A stretch of 64,000 nucleotides of DNA, from assembly GCF_035942955.1 (NCBI RefSeq), contig NZ_DASZCQ010000323.1:1-64000 (forward strand). The letters are read 5' to 3'. The DNA is from DASYTH01 sp035942955. Its GTDB lineage: Bacteria; Actinomycetota; Actinomycetes; Mycobacteriales; Pseudonocardiaceae. The position numbers and the translations under genes are program-made. Under the pieces are notes generated by a model. The model was not told where the DNA came from. It ran no database searches and saw nothing but the letters and a program-made list of their open reading frames with translations. Shown here one piece after another: positions 45,884-54,069 of this stretch. Every line of letters begins with the position of its first letter. The first letter of the stretch is position 1.

Positions 45884-47185
45884 GTGCGTAGGGCGACGCC
45901 ACCGGCCAGTGCCCCACCCGCCGAGGTCGAGGTCGACGTCCCCACCTCGGATGCCTTCCTTCCCTTCCTCACCGAGGTGGGCAGCCGCCTGATCGGCGCC
46001 ATCGATCTCGACACGGCGGCCGTCCGCGCCGTCGAGCTGGCCGTGCCGACCCTCGCCGACTGCGCGGTGCTGGTGCTCCCGGACATCCGCGGGCGGCTGC
46101 AATGGTGGCGGTGGAGCGGGCGCGGCCGGTGCGTGCGCGGCCGGATCCGCCGCCCCTCCGCGGAGAACGCGCCCACGCTGGCCGCGGCCATCGCCGACGG
46201 GGAGGTCGTCGTCGATCGGCTGCCCGACACCGAGCTGGCCGCGCTCCCGCGATCGTTCGCCGACCCGCTGTCCCGCTACCCGGAGATGTCGGTCGTCTCG
46301 CTGGCCGGCTCGGACACGACCCTCGGCGCGCTGGTGCTGGCCCGGCGGGATTCCCGGCCGGTGCCGGTCGACCAGCTGCGGGCCACCGAGCGGTTCGTCG
46401 AGTGCTGCGCTCGGGCCATCGCGGCCGCGCGCCGGTTCGAACGGCACAAGGCCGCCGCGAACGACCTGCTGAGCACGCTGCGGCCACCGGCGCTGCCGTC
46501 GGTGCCGAGCATCCGGTTGGCCGCGATCTACCGGCCCGCCGACGGGCCGGTCGACGTCGGCGGCGACTTCTACGACGTCCACCCGCAGGCCGACGGGAGC
46601 ACGCTGATCGCACTGGGCGACGTGTGCGGCAACGGCGCCGAGGCGGCCGCGCTCAGCGGGCGGTTCCGGCACGCGCTGGCCGCGCTGCGGCTGGTGGAGA
46701 ACGACCCGCACCGGCTGCTGCGCCTGCTCAACCAGGCCATGCTGGGCGCCGGCAGCAACAAGTTCGCCACCCTGGTGGTGGCCTCGGCGATCCGCCGCGG
46801 CGGCGGCGCGCTGCTGCTGCGGATGAGCTCGGGCGGCCACCCGGCCCCGCTGGTGGTGCGCAGGGACGGCACCGTGGACGTGGTGACCCTGCCGGGGATG
46901 CTGGTCGGGATCATGGCGCAGGCCCGGTTCGGCGAGAACACGGTGGAGCTGCGCCCGTACGACACGATGGTGCTCTACACCGACGGCATCACCGAGGCCC
47001 GCGGCGGCGCCGGTGGCGAGGAGCTGTTCGGCCAGGAGCGGCTGCGCGCGGTGCTCGCCGGATGCGCCGGCCTGCCGGTAGAGAAGGTCGTCGAGCGCGT
47101 CGACGAGGCGGTCCGGCGCTGGTCCGGCGGCGACAGCCGGGACGACATCGCGCTCCTGGCCGTCCAGAGCGCTCCCGGGCAGTAG
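45884..47185 (+). CDS. GAF-SpoIIE (PP2C-type) phosphatase
   Basis: A 433-residue serine phosphatase counted from the GTG at 45884. The N-terminal part is a GAF-like sensor (LTEVGSRLIGAIDLDTAAVR). The PP2C-type domain has the metal-binding VDVGGDFYDVHPQADGSTLI, GDVCGNGAEAAALSGRFRHA, VLYTDGITEARGGAGGEELF and DDIALLAV. Such proteins dephosphorylate STAS anti-sigma-factor antagonists. The start is unclear: the GTG at 45818 is in frame, while an AGGAGG at 45861 best fits a GTG at 45874 that reads only five codons before a stop, described in the findings. It is divergent from the hybrid kinase, so the two likely form a signalling pair. Confidence 0.83.
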   Translation: MRRATPPASAPPAEVEVDVPTSDAFLPFLTEVGSRLIGAIDLDTAAVRAVELAVPTLADCAVLVLPDIRGRLQWWRWSGRGRCVRGRIRRPSAENAPTLAAAIADGEVVVDRLPDTELAALPRSFADPLSRYPEMSVVSLAGSDTTLGALVLARRDSRPVPVDQLRATERFVECCARAIAAARRFERHKAAANDLLSTLRPPALPSVPSIRLAAIYRPADGPVDVGGDFYDVHPQADGSTLIALGDVCGNGAEAAALSGRFRHALAALRLVENDPHRLLRLLNQAMLGAGSNKFATLVVASAIRRGGGALLLRMSSGGHPAPLVVRRDGTVDVVTLPGMLVGIMAQARFGENTVELRPYDTMVLYTDGITEARGGAGGEELFGQERLRAVLAGCAGLPVEKVVERVDEAVRRWSGGDSRDDIALLAVQSAPGQ

Positions 47186-47188
47186 GGG

Positions 47189-47611
47189 TCAGTCGAGCGT
47201 CGCGATGAGCACCAGCACGAGGGTGGTGACGGCGAACAGGCCGTGGCCGACCACCACCGGGACCGGGAAGTGCTTCTCGGCCGGCTCCGGGCTCGCCGTG
47301 GTGCCCGGCCCGGCCGTGACGGTCCGCGACCGGTAGGTCGGGATCCACCGCGCCAGCATGACGAAGCCCAGCAGCGCGGTCGGGATCAGCAGGATGAAGG
47401 CCGTCCAGGCGAGGCCGGACGTCTCGGCGACCAGGTAGATGATCCACACGACCAGGCCGGCGGCGGCCAGCGCGAAGTGGCCGAAGATCAGCGCTGGTGG
47501 GAAGTTGCTGGTCCGCGGTGCTCGGGCACCACCCTTGGAGATCCAGGTGCCGAGCAGGACGAAGCCGCCCACCGCGGTGACCAGCCAGGCGATCAGTGCG
47601 GCGACATCCAT
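47189..47611 (-). CDS. Small integral membrane protein, unknown function
   Basis: A 140-residue protein with four hydrophobic segments (starting IAWLVTAVGGFVLLGTWI, FGHFALAAAGLVVWIIYLVA, GLAWTAFILLIPTALLGFVM and VVVGHGLFAVTTLVLVLIA). His residues in the second and fourth helices (FGHF, VGHG) recall cytochrome-b-like or heme-sensing membrane proteins, but this is not a known family to me. AAGGAG lies 6 nt before the ATG. It is 14 bp downstream of the DUF2231 gene on the same strand, forming an operon. Confidence 0.75.
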   Translation of the reverse strand: MDVAALIAWLVTAVGGFVLLGTWISKGGARAPRTSNFPPALIFGHFALAAAGLVVWIIYLVAETSGLAWTAFILLIPTALLGFVMLARWIPTYRSRTVTAGPGTTASPEPAEKHFPVPVVVGHGLFAVTTLVLVLIATLD

Positions 47612-47625
47612 GTCAATCTCCTTGT

Positions 47626-48147
47626 CTACGTGGTGGGATTGCGGAAACCCTCGGTCTGCGTGGCCTCGTCGGCGACCCGGACCCCGTAGTGGTAGGCCAG
47701 CTTGCCGCCGAGGAAGCCGGACACCCCGAGCGCGGCGAGGCTCACCGCGGACAGCACCAGCGGTCCTAACGCGACACCGACCGGCTCGCCGTAGTCGCCC
47801 TGCCGCCAGAAGAAGTTCGCGACGTAGGCGGCGGTGACGGTCAGGTTCAGGCTCATGTGGACCAGCCCGGTGCGGAACGCGGCCGTGCCGCCGGGGATGG
47901 CGAACAGGTCGAGGAACCCGACCAGGGCGGCGGCAAGCGCGCCGACGACGCCGATCGCGATGAGCCAGACCGAGCCCTGATTGAGGAAACCGGGGTTGTC
48001 GACCACTCGCGAGGCGATGTCGAACACCAGGCTCGACACCCACGCGCCGATCGGCACGGTCACCAGGATCGGGTGGAACGGATGGCCGTACGGTCCCGCC
48101 AGCACGGCGCTGACCGGCCGCTTGGCCTGGTGGAGCTGACTCGTCAT
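47626..48147 (-). CDS. DUF2231 membrane protein
   Basis: A 173-residue protein of the DUF2231 family, four predicted membrane helices. The conserved opening GHPFHPILVTVPIGAWVSSL is unmistakable (the HP-x-H-P-x-L/x-V pattern with paired His). Function is unknown; the His pair has been considered a heme or metal ligand set. It is followed by a second small membrane protein with conserved His, and faces a Cys-containing HTH regulator gene across an 79-bp AT-rich gap. Confidence 0.87.
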   Translation of the reverse strand: MTSQLHQAKRPVSAVLAGPYGHPFHPILVTVPIGAWVSSLVFDIASRVVDNPGFLNQGSVWLIAIGVVGALAAALVGFLDLFAIPGGTAAFRTGLVHMSLNLTVTAAYVANFFWRQGDYGEPVGVALGPLVLSAVSLAALGVSGFLGGKLAYHYGVRVADEATQTEGFRNPTT

Positions 48148-48226
48148 GGCAGCCTCCGAGTTATTTCACTAATAAAGTTTGGTCTTAATCGGTGTGCCGG
48201 TCAAGCCCGTTGGCTACCGTGGTGGG

Positions 48227-48922
48227 GTGCCGTCCGATGAATCCGCGATCAGCGCCGTCGCCGCACTGGAGGACCAGCTGCGCCGCGGCATGTACGCATT
48301 CATCCGGCGCGCCCGCCGCCCGGTGAGCCGGGACGAGGCCGCCGCGGCCGTCGGCATCTCCCGCAAGCTGGCCGCGTTCCATTTGGACAAGCTGGTCGCG
48401 GCCGGCCTGCTGCGCGCGCACTACGAGCCGGCGGACGGGATCCGCCGGGTCGGCCGGGCCCCGAAGCGCTACGAGCCGACCGATGTGGACATCCGGGTCA
48501 GCATTCCCGAGCGCCGGCACGAGGTCCTCGCCGACATCCTCCTGGACGCCGTGCTCGCCGCGGATCCCGGCGGGTCCCCCCGCGCCGCCGCCGTGCGCGC
48601 GGCCGGCGTTCGCGGCGAGGACCTGGGAGCCGCCGAGCGCCGGCGAGCCAGGCCGGGCCGGCTGGGCGCCGAGCGCGCTCTGACCCTGTGCGAGGGCGTG
48701 CTGTCCCGGCACGGCTTCGAACCGTCTCGGGAGGCGCCCACCTGCCTGCGGCTGCGCAACTGCCCGTTCCACCCGCTTGCCGCCCGCGCCCCCGACCTCG
48801 TCTGCGGAATCAACCACGCGTTCCTCACCGGCTTTCTCAGCGGTCTTGGGGCTACCCCGCTGCGCGCCGTTCTCACCCCCCGCGCCGGCGAGTGTTGCGT
48901 GGAGTTGCGCGCCACCCCCTGA
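48227..48922 (+). CDS. HTH regulator with C-terminal Cys cluster
   Basis: A 231-residue ArsR/SufR-like regulator from the GTG at 48227. The N-terminal winged helix reads RPVSRDEAAAAVGISRKLAA and FHLDKLVAAGLLRAHY. The C-terminal part contains TCLRLRNCPFHPLAARAPDL, then VCGINHAFLTG and GECCVELRAT. The spacing of these Cys residues resembles iron-sulfur regulators of the SufR type, though not identically. It is divergent from the DUF2231/membrane protein operon and probably regulates it in response to redox or metal state; this is inference from the layout. Confidence 0.8.
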   Translation: MPSDESAISAVAALEDQLRRGMYAFIRRARRPVSRDEAAAAVGISRKLAAFHLDKLVAAGLLRAHYEPADGIRRVGRAPKRYEPTDVDIRVSIPERRHEVLADILLDAVLAADPGGSPRAAAVRAAGVRGEDLGAAERRRARPGRLGAERALTLCEGVLSRHGFEPSREAPTCLRLRNCPFHPLAARAPDLVCGINHAFLTGFLSGLGATPLRAVLTPRAGECCVELRATP

Positions 48923-49025
48923 CCCGGCGCAAGTGCGGCCATTTGGTGGCTTATCAGGGTGCGCGCCGGCTCCTAGCGTGACGGGCGATCTCCGTTGGCC
49001 ACAAGCTGACCCGAGGTGCCCTGCC

Positions 49026-51251
49026 ATGCGCCGTCTGCTGATCACCGCTGCCTCCGTGCTGACCGCCGCGCTGCTGGTTCCCACTGGATCCGCCGCGGCC
49101 GCCCCGGCCGACGACGAGTTCTACCGCCCGGTGCGCGGGCCGTCCGCGCCGGCCGACCACCGGTTCCTGCAGAAGACGCTGCGCGGCGAGGAGCTGCCCC
49201 GGCACGCCTTCGACATCGCCGCGGCCGAGGCGAGCCGCCTCCCGGCCGTCGGCGGGCGCTGGTCGCTGGTCGGGCCGACCAACATCGGCGGGCGCATCGT
49301 CGACCTGGCCCTCGATCCGCAGCGGCCGGACACCGTCTACGTGGCGGCCGCGTCCGGTGGGCTGTGGCGGTCCACCGACGCCGGCGGCACCTTCGCACCG
49401 GCCTGGCCGGACGACCTCACCCAGGCCATGGGCTCGGTCGCGATCGACCCGAACGGCACGATCTACGCCGGCACCGGGGAGGCCAACCCGGGCGGCGGCA
49501 GCATCACCTACACCGGCACCGGCGTGTACAAGTCCACCGACCGCGGCCGCAGCTGGACCAGCATCGGGCTGCGCGACTCCGGCGCGGTCGGCGACATCGT
49601 CATCCACCCGCGGGACCCCCGGCAGATCTTCGTCGCGGCCACCGGATCGCTGTTCAACCCGGGCGGCGAGCGCGGCGTGTACCGCTCGCTGGACGGCGGG
49701 CGCAGCTGGACCCGGGTGCTGGCCGGCGTCACCGACACCACCGGCGCCACCGAGGTGATGTTCGACCCGGCCAACCCGCAGCGGATGTACGCCGTCATGT
49801 GGGACCACCGCCGGCAGCCGAACCTGCGCACGTACAGCGGTGTCGGCTCGGGCGTGTACCGGTCGGTGGACGGCGGCACCACGTGGCAGCGGCTGGACGC
49901 GCTGGCGCCCGCCGCCGCGGACCTCGGCCGGATCGGGATCGGCATCGCGCCGTCGGATCCGAACCGGCTGTACGCGATCCTCGGCCGGGGCGCCACCTCG
50001 GCCCAGACCTTCGCCGGCTTCCTCACCTCGGCCGACGGCGGGGACACCTGGACCCGGCTGCCGGACGACACGCAGTTCGGCGCCCAGCAGTCCACGTTCG
50101 CCTGGTGGTTCGGCAAGATCTGGGTCGACCCGGACGACGCCCGGCACCTGCACGTGGCCGGCGTCGGCCTGTCCACCAGCCACGACGGCGGGCTGACCTG
50201 GACGATCGACAGCGAGACGATCCACGCCGACCAGCACGCGATGGCCTGGGATCCGCGCTACCCCTCCCGGGTGTACCTGGGCAACGACGGCGGCACCTAC
50301 CGGTCGGACACCGACGGCGACGGCGGCTGGGTGAAGGCCACCTACGAGCCGTACACCCAGTTCTACAGCGCCGCGATCACCCCGCAGGACGTCAGCCGGG
50401 TGTCCGGCGGCACCCAGGACAACGGCTCCGTGCGATCCTGGGGCCCGGACGGGTTCGACCAGTACGTCGGCGGTGACGGCGAGGAGAACCTGATCAACCC
50501 GACCGACGTGAACAACGTGTTCGCCTGCTTCCAGTTCGGCAACTGCTTCCGCTCGGTCGACGGGGGCGACACCACGACGCTGTTCTCCAACGGCACCACC
50601 TCCGACCGCCGCAACTGGTTCACCCCCGTCCAGTTCGACCCCGCCGACCCGCGGATCATGTACTACGGCGGCAACAGGTTGAACCGCTCCACCGACAACG
50701 GCGTCACCTGGACCCCCATCAGCCCCGACCTCACCGGCGGCCCCGGCCAGGACACCTACCCGTTCGGCACGATCAGCACCGTCGCCGCCGCCGGCCCGGT
50801 CATCTACGTCGGCACCGACGACGGCCGCGTCTGGGTCACCCGCGACCTCGGCGCCACCTGGACCCTGGTGCTGTCCGGCCAACCCTGGGTCACCCGCGTC
50901 GTCGTCGACCCCAGGTCTGCTGGCACCGTCTACATCACGCTTTCGGGCTACCGCTCCGGCTCCCCCCGCCCGCACATCATGGTGTCGCGCAACTTCGGCG
51001 CCTCCTGGACCGACCTGTCCGGCAACCTCCCCCAAGCCCCCGTCAACGACCTCATCCTCGCCCGCGGCGGCCTCCTCTACGCCGCCACCGACCAAGGCGT
51101 CTTCGTCAGCTTCGGCTCCACCGCCCGCTGGCTCCGCCTTGGCCGCGCCCTCCCCTTGGTCCCAGTCGACGACCTAGAATACGACCCCACCCACAACCGC
51201 CTGGTAGCCGCCACCTTCGGCCGCGGCATCTACCAACTCCGCACCCTCTAA
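49026..51251 (+). CDS. Secreted BNR/sialidase-like beta-propeller protein
   Basis: A 741-residue exported protein with signal peptide MRRLLITAASVLTAALLVPT and cleavage after GSAAAA. The mature part is a large beta-propeller built from BNR-type units: GVYKSTDRGRSWTSIGLRDS, GVYRSLDGGRSWTRVLAGVT, GVYRSVDGGTTWQRLDALAP and about seven further S/T-x-D-x-G-x-T/S-W Asp-boxes. No catalytic Tyr-Glu-Arg set of true sialidases is evident, so it is better seen as a VPS10/xyloglucanase-like glycosidase relative or binding protein. Asp-box proteins of this length in actinomycetes are common extracellular proteins without assigned role. ATG 49026 follows GAGGTGCCCTGCC. Confidence 0.85.
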   Translation: MRRLLITAASVLTAALLVPTGSAAAAPADDEFYRPVRGPSAPADHRFLQKTLRGEELPRHAFDIAAAEASRLPAVGGRWSLVGPTNIGGRIVDLALDPQRPDTVYVAAASGGLWRSTDAGGTFAPAWPDDLTQAMGSVAIDPNGTIYAGTGEANPGGGSITYTGTGVYKSTDRGRSWTSIGLRDSGAVGDIVIHPRDPRQIFVAATGSLFNPGGERGVYRSLDGGRSWTRVLAGVTDTTGATEVMFDPANPQRMYAVMWDHRRQPNLRTYSGVGSGVYRSVDGGTTWQRLDALAPAAADLGRIGIGIAPSDPNRLYAILGRGATSAQTFAGFLTSADGGDTWTRLPDDTQFGAQQSTFAWWFGKIWVDPDDARHLHVAGVGLSTSHDGGLTWTIDSETIHADQHAMAWDPRYPSRVYLGNDGGTYRSDTDGDGGWVKATYEPYTQFYSAAITPQDVSRVSGGTQDNGSVRSWGPDGFDQYVGGDGEENLINPTDVNNVFACFQFGNCFRSVDGGDTTTLFSNGTTSDRRNWFTPVQFDPADPRIMYYGGNRLNRSTDNGVTWTPISPDLTGGPGQDTYPFGTISTVAAAGPVIYVGTDDGRVWVTRDLGATWTLVLSGQPWVTRVVVDPRSAGTVYITLSGYRSGSPRPHIMVSRNFGASWTDLSGNLPQAPVNDLILARGGLLYAATDQGVFVSFGSTARWLRLGRALPLVPVDDLEYDPTHNRLVAATFGRGIYQLRTL

Positions 51252-51276
51252 CCCCATACGCTAAGCTGCCCGCGTC

Positions 51277-51348
51277 GCCCCCGTAGCTCAGGGGATAGAG
51301 CACCGCCCTCCGGAGGCGGGAGCGCAGGTTCGAATCCTGCCGGGGGCA
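51277..51348 (+). tRNA. tRNA-Arg (anticodon CCG)
   Basis: A 72-nt cloverleaf: acceptor GCCCCCG pairs with CGGGGGC, anticodon stem CCGCC/GGCGG encloses CTCCGGA with anticodon CCG, and the T arm contains GGTTCGAATCC. The discriminator is A and CCA is not encoded. It reads Arg codon CGG. The integrase remnant 0.1 kb downstream shows the tRNA 3' end was used as an attachment site. Confidence 0.95.
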
Positions 51349-51453
51349 CCCTGCTTGACCTGGTGTGATGGGACCACTGTGTCTAGAGTGGACTGTCATG
51401 TGCCAAGAGTCGTGTCAAGTCCAACGCGACGTAAGTCGCGGTAGTACTCCAAT

Positions 51454-52325
51454 TTGCCCGCGGTCCCTGCGGCTCCATCAGTCGCCTGTCCAGCGGGTCG
51501 CTCCGTGTCCGGGGTCTACGCCGGCACCGACCCGGTCACCGGCCGCACGCACTACCTGCGCGAGACCGTCCCAGCCGGACCGACGGCCCTGGTAGAGGCC
51601 GGGGCCGTTTGTCGTCGGCTGCTCGCCCGGGTCTGGGAGCGGCGTCAGCCGCGAACCGATGTGACCGTCACCGAGCTGGTGGACCGCCACCTGGCGCTGC
51701 TCCACGCCACGGAGACCACCCGCCGCTCGCATCGCAGGATGGCCGCCAAGCACATCCCCCCCTGCTCGGACGGCTGTCGCTGACGGCAGTCACCCCGGAG
51801 ATCCTGGACAGCTTCTACGCCAAGCTGCTGCGCTGCCGCGACCACTGCCGCCACCCGGCATCAGGGCACCGGTGCCGACCGCTGGCCCCGGCGACGGTCC
51901 GCAAGCTCCACTACCTGCTCAGCGGCGCCTACCACCGCGCCGTGCGATGGGGCTGGATCGACCGCAGCCCCACCCCCGACGCCGAGCCGCCTCCCAAGCC
52001 GCACCCGAACCCGCAACCGCCCACCCCGGCCGAAGCCGCCCGCATCCTCAATGCCGCCTGGGCCGACCCCGACCTGGGCCTGTTGGTGTGGCTGGCCATG
52101 ATCACCGGCGCCCGCCGCGGCGAGCTGTGCGCGCTGCGCTGGCGCCATTTGGAGCCAACCCGCCAGGTCTTGGTCATCGAGGCCGCCATCGCTCAAGACG
52201 GAGCTGAGACCTGGGAGAAGGACACCAAGCTGCACCAACGCCGCCACATCACCCTCGACCCGGAGGGCCTGGACGCCGACGTGCACGAACTCGTCACCCT
52301 GTCCAAAGCCCTACGCCAACCCTGA
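51454..52325 (+). pseudogene. Tyrosine recombinase (integrase), frameshifted and truncated
   Basis: The N-terminal arm and SAM-like core are present (VSGVYAGTDPVTGRTHYLRE, TELVDRHLALLHATETTRRS). At 51766-51772 a run of seven C's where eight are needed shifts the frame: HIPP-C becomes HIPPLLGRLSLTAVTPEIL in the next frame. The catalytic domain then begins with MITGARRGELCALRWRHL, containing the first active-site Arg. It stops at 52325, before the HxxR and Tyr, so no active recombinase is possible. It lies just after tRNA-Arg in the orientation of actinobacterial integrative elements such as pSAM2-type AICEs. No replication or transfer genes remain. Confidence 0.85.
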
Positions 52326-52640
52326 CGGATTCTCATCGCCGAGAAAGGCATCCTGTGCCGGCCCCGACCGGTAGCCGGCACCGGTGCTGGCGGCACGGCC
52401 GTCAGCCGGTGAGCGCTAACGCCACGCGTCCTGCTCCCGGCGGGTGCGACAGCGTCGCACGACCCGCGGTCGATTGTGGCCTGCCCGGTGTTTCCCGCAA
52501 CGAATCCGGGGTGTTCGGACGCGACCAGTCAGCGACTACCCCCGACGAGTTGTGATGACTGAATCCACGGTGGATGCCCCCCGTCATTTATCCGGGTCCG
52601 GCGTGCCGGGCAGACCACGCCGGCCCCCACGAGAAGTAGG
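52326..52640. other. 315-bp gap after the integrase remnant
   Basis: No gene is recognised. A GC-rich inverted segment around 52370-52385 (GGTAGCCGGCACCGGTGCTGGC) could form a hairpin. No copy of the tRNA-Arg 3' end was found here, so the far attachment site of the element is not evident. Confidence 0.35.
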
Positions 52641-53239
52641 GTGCTGCTCGCCGAAGATGCGGAGCTGCTGCGCGATGCCCTGACCAGCCTGTTGAGCCGG
52701 GTGCCGGACCTGGAGGTCGTCGCGGCCGTGAAGTGCCAGCAGGACAGGTGCTGTCGATGGCCCGGCGGTTACGGCCGGATGTCGCCGTCGTAGACGTCGA
52801 CAAATCTCCCATCCGAGGCATGGCCGTCGTGCGGCAACTACGCGGCCAACTACCCGGTTGCCAGGTGGTGACGTTGGTTTCGGCGCAGCCGCCGGGGGTG
52901 GTGCGGCGGCTGCTTGCCGGTGACGTTCGCGGCATCATCGATGCGACCGCACCGGTCCCGCGGTTGCTGGAGGCGATCCGCGCAGCCGCCCGGGCCGAGG
53001 CGGCGGTTGATCCGCATCTGGCCATCGTGGCATTGAGGGCTCGGCCCAACCCGTTGACCGCGCGGGAACTTCACGTGCTGCGGCTTGCCGCGGACGGCAA
53101 GACCGGCCCCGCCATCGCCCGGCAGCTGCACCTGTCGGCAGGGACCGTACGCAACTACCTGTCCAGCGCGATCGGCAAGACCAACGGGCGAAACAGGTTC
53201 GACGCGATCCGGATCGCGAGCGACGCGGGGTGGCTCTGA
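52641..53239 (+). pseudogene. NarL/LuxR-type response regulator, single-base frameshift
   Basis: From the GTG at 52641 the first frame encodes VLLAEDAELLRDALTSLLSR then VPDLEVVAAV. At about 52728-52732 one G is missing (GTG-AAGTG for GTG-GAAGTG), after which the family sequence continues in another frame: VPAGQVLSMARRLRPDVAVV. The receiver Asp region is AVVDVDKSPIRG. The DNA-binding domain is intact with LTARELHVLRLAADGKTGPA and LHLSAGTVRNYLSSAIGKTN. This is the DesR-like group of actinobacterial response regulators. It may be a real null allele or a sequencing error. A second start inside, at GTG 52733, would leave a protein without the N-terminal receiver half. Confidence 0.8.
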
Positions 53240-53648
53240 CCCCACCTCGGCGCCGGGCGGTGCGGGTCGAGAGCGCGGAATGAACAGCGCGGGCCCGTCG
53301 CGGTGACCGGCTGATTGTCCACTCCCGACCTGGAGTTGGCGCGGCCGGGCGTACTCGTGGGCACACATGGGCTCTGCTGCCGCTCATCGTGCCGGACTGG
53401 CAGATCCATCCCGGGCGCTACGTCGTCAGGTGCCGGCAGCATCGTCGCCCGCTACGAGCAGCCCTCCCTGATGCGGCCCGGATCGAGTGCCACTGCGCTC
53501 GGCCTATCAGGTGAAGGAGAAGGGCGCGTGGGACACACACCATGACGATCTTGTCCGGAGGCTCGGTCGGCCGGTACTCTCCCGGAGGGTTTCGGCAGGT
53601 TAAGCAGGCAGCCGCCGCGAAAGAGATCGTTGTTTCCCGGAGACGGAC
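53240..53648. other. 409-bp gap upstream of the STAS gene
   Basis: No convincing gene. A plus-strand frame at 53315-53545 lacks family features and codon bias. The segment should carry the STAS gene promoter; I see no clear sigma-B-type GTTT/GGGTAT pair. Confidence 0.35.
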
Positions 53649-54047
53649 GTGAGCAGGCCCCTGCTGACGGCGACCACTGAACGTGTCGGTCGCCACATGG
53701 TTGTCCGCGTGGTCGGCGAGGTCGACATCAGTACGGCGCCGATCATGGATACGGCTCTCGCCGAGGGTACCGCCGCCCCGGCCTCACCGGATGCGCTCAT
53801 CGTGGACCTGACTGAGGTTCGGTTCTTTGGCTCGTCTGGGCTGTCGGTGCTGATCGCGGCGCACAGCCGTGGTTGTGATGTCGGCGTGCCGCTGATCGTC
53901 GTCGTTCCCCGGACCGGGGTGGTCCGTCGAGCGGTCGAGCTGACCGGTGTCGATCATCTGGTCACGGTCGTCGAAACGGTCGAGGACGCGCTGAGCCCGG
54001 ACGGCCTGCGGGGTCCGCACCGGAGCGCTCCGGACGGCAGGTGCTGA
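53649..54047 (+). CDS. STAS-domain anti-sigma factor antagonist
   Basis: A 132-residue protein from the GTG at 53649. It has the STAS pattern VVRVVGEVDISTAPIMDTAL, LIVDLTEVRFFGSSGLSVLI (the central D-L-T-x-V-x-F-x-(S/D)-S-S/x-G-L with the phospho-acceptor Ser). In actinobacteria such proteins (RsbV/BldG type) bind HATPase anti-sigma factors and are dephosphorylated by SpoIIE phosphatases, one of which lies convergently 22 bp downstream. The C-terminal ~20 residues are a low-complexity tail. Likely partner of the nearby HATPase and phosphatase proteins. Confidence 0.87.
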   Translation: MSRPLLTATTERVGRHMVVRVVGEVDISTAPIMDTALAEGTAAPASPDALIVDLTEVRFFGSSGLSVLIAAHSRGCDVGVPLIVVVPRTGVVRRAVELTGVDHLVTVVETVEDALSPDGLRGPHRSAPDGRC

Positions 54048-54069
54048 ACTCACCAGGTTCGGGTGAGAC

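Noticed and set aside
49026..51251. True sialidase
   Set aside because: Asp-boxes are present but the Arg triad and Tyr/Glu pair cannot be identified, so only the propeller fold is claimed.
53315..53545. A 76-residue plus-strand frame between the response regulator and the STAS gene
   Set aside because: No recognisable motif, no ribosome binding site and no codon bias; treated as non-coding.
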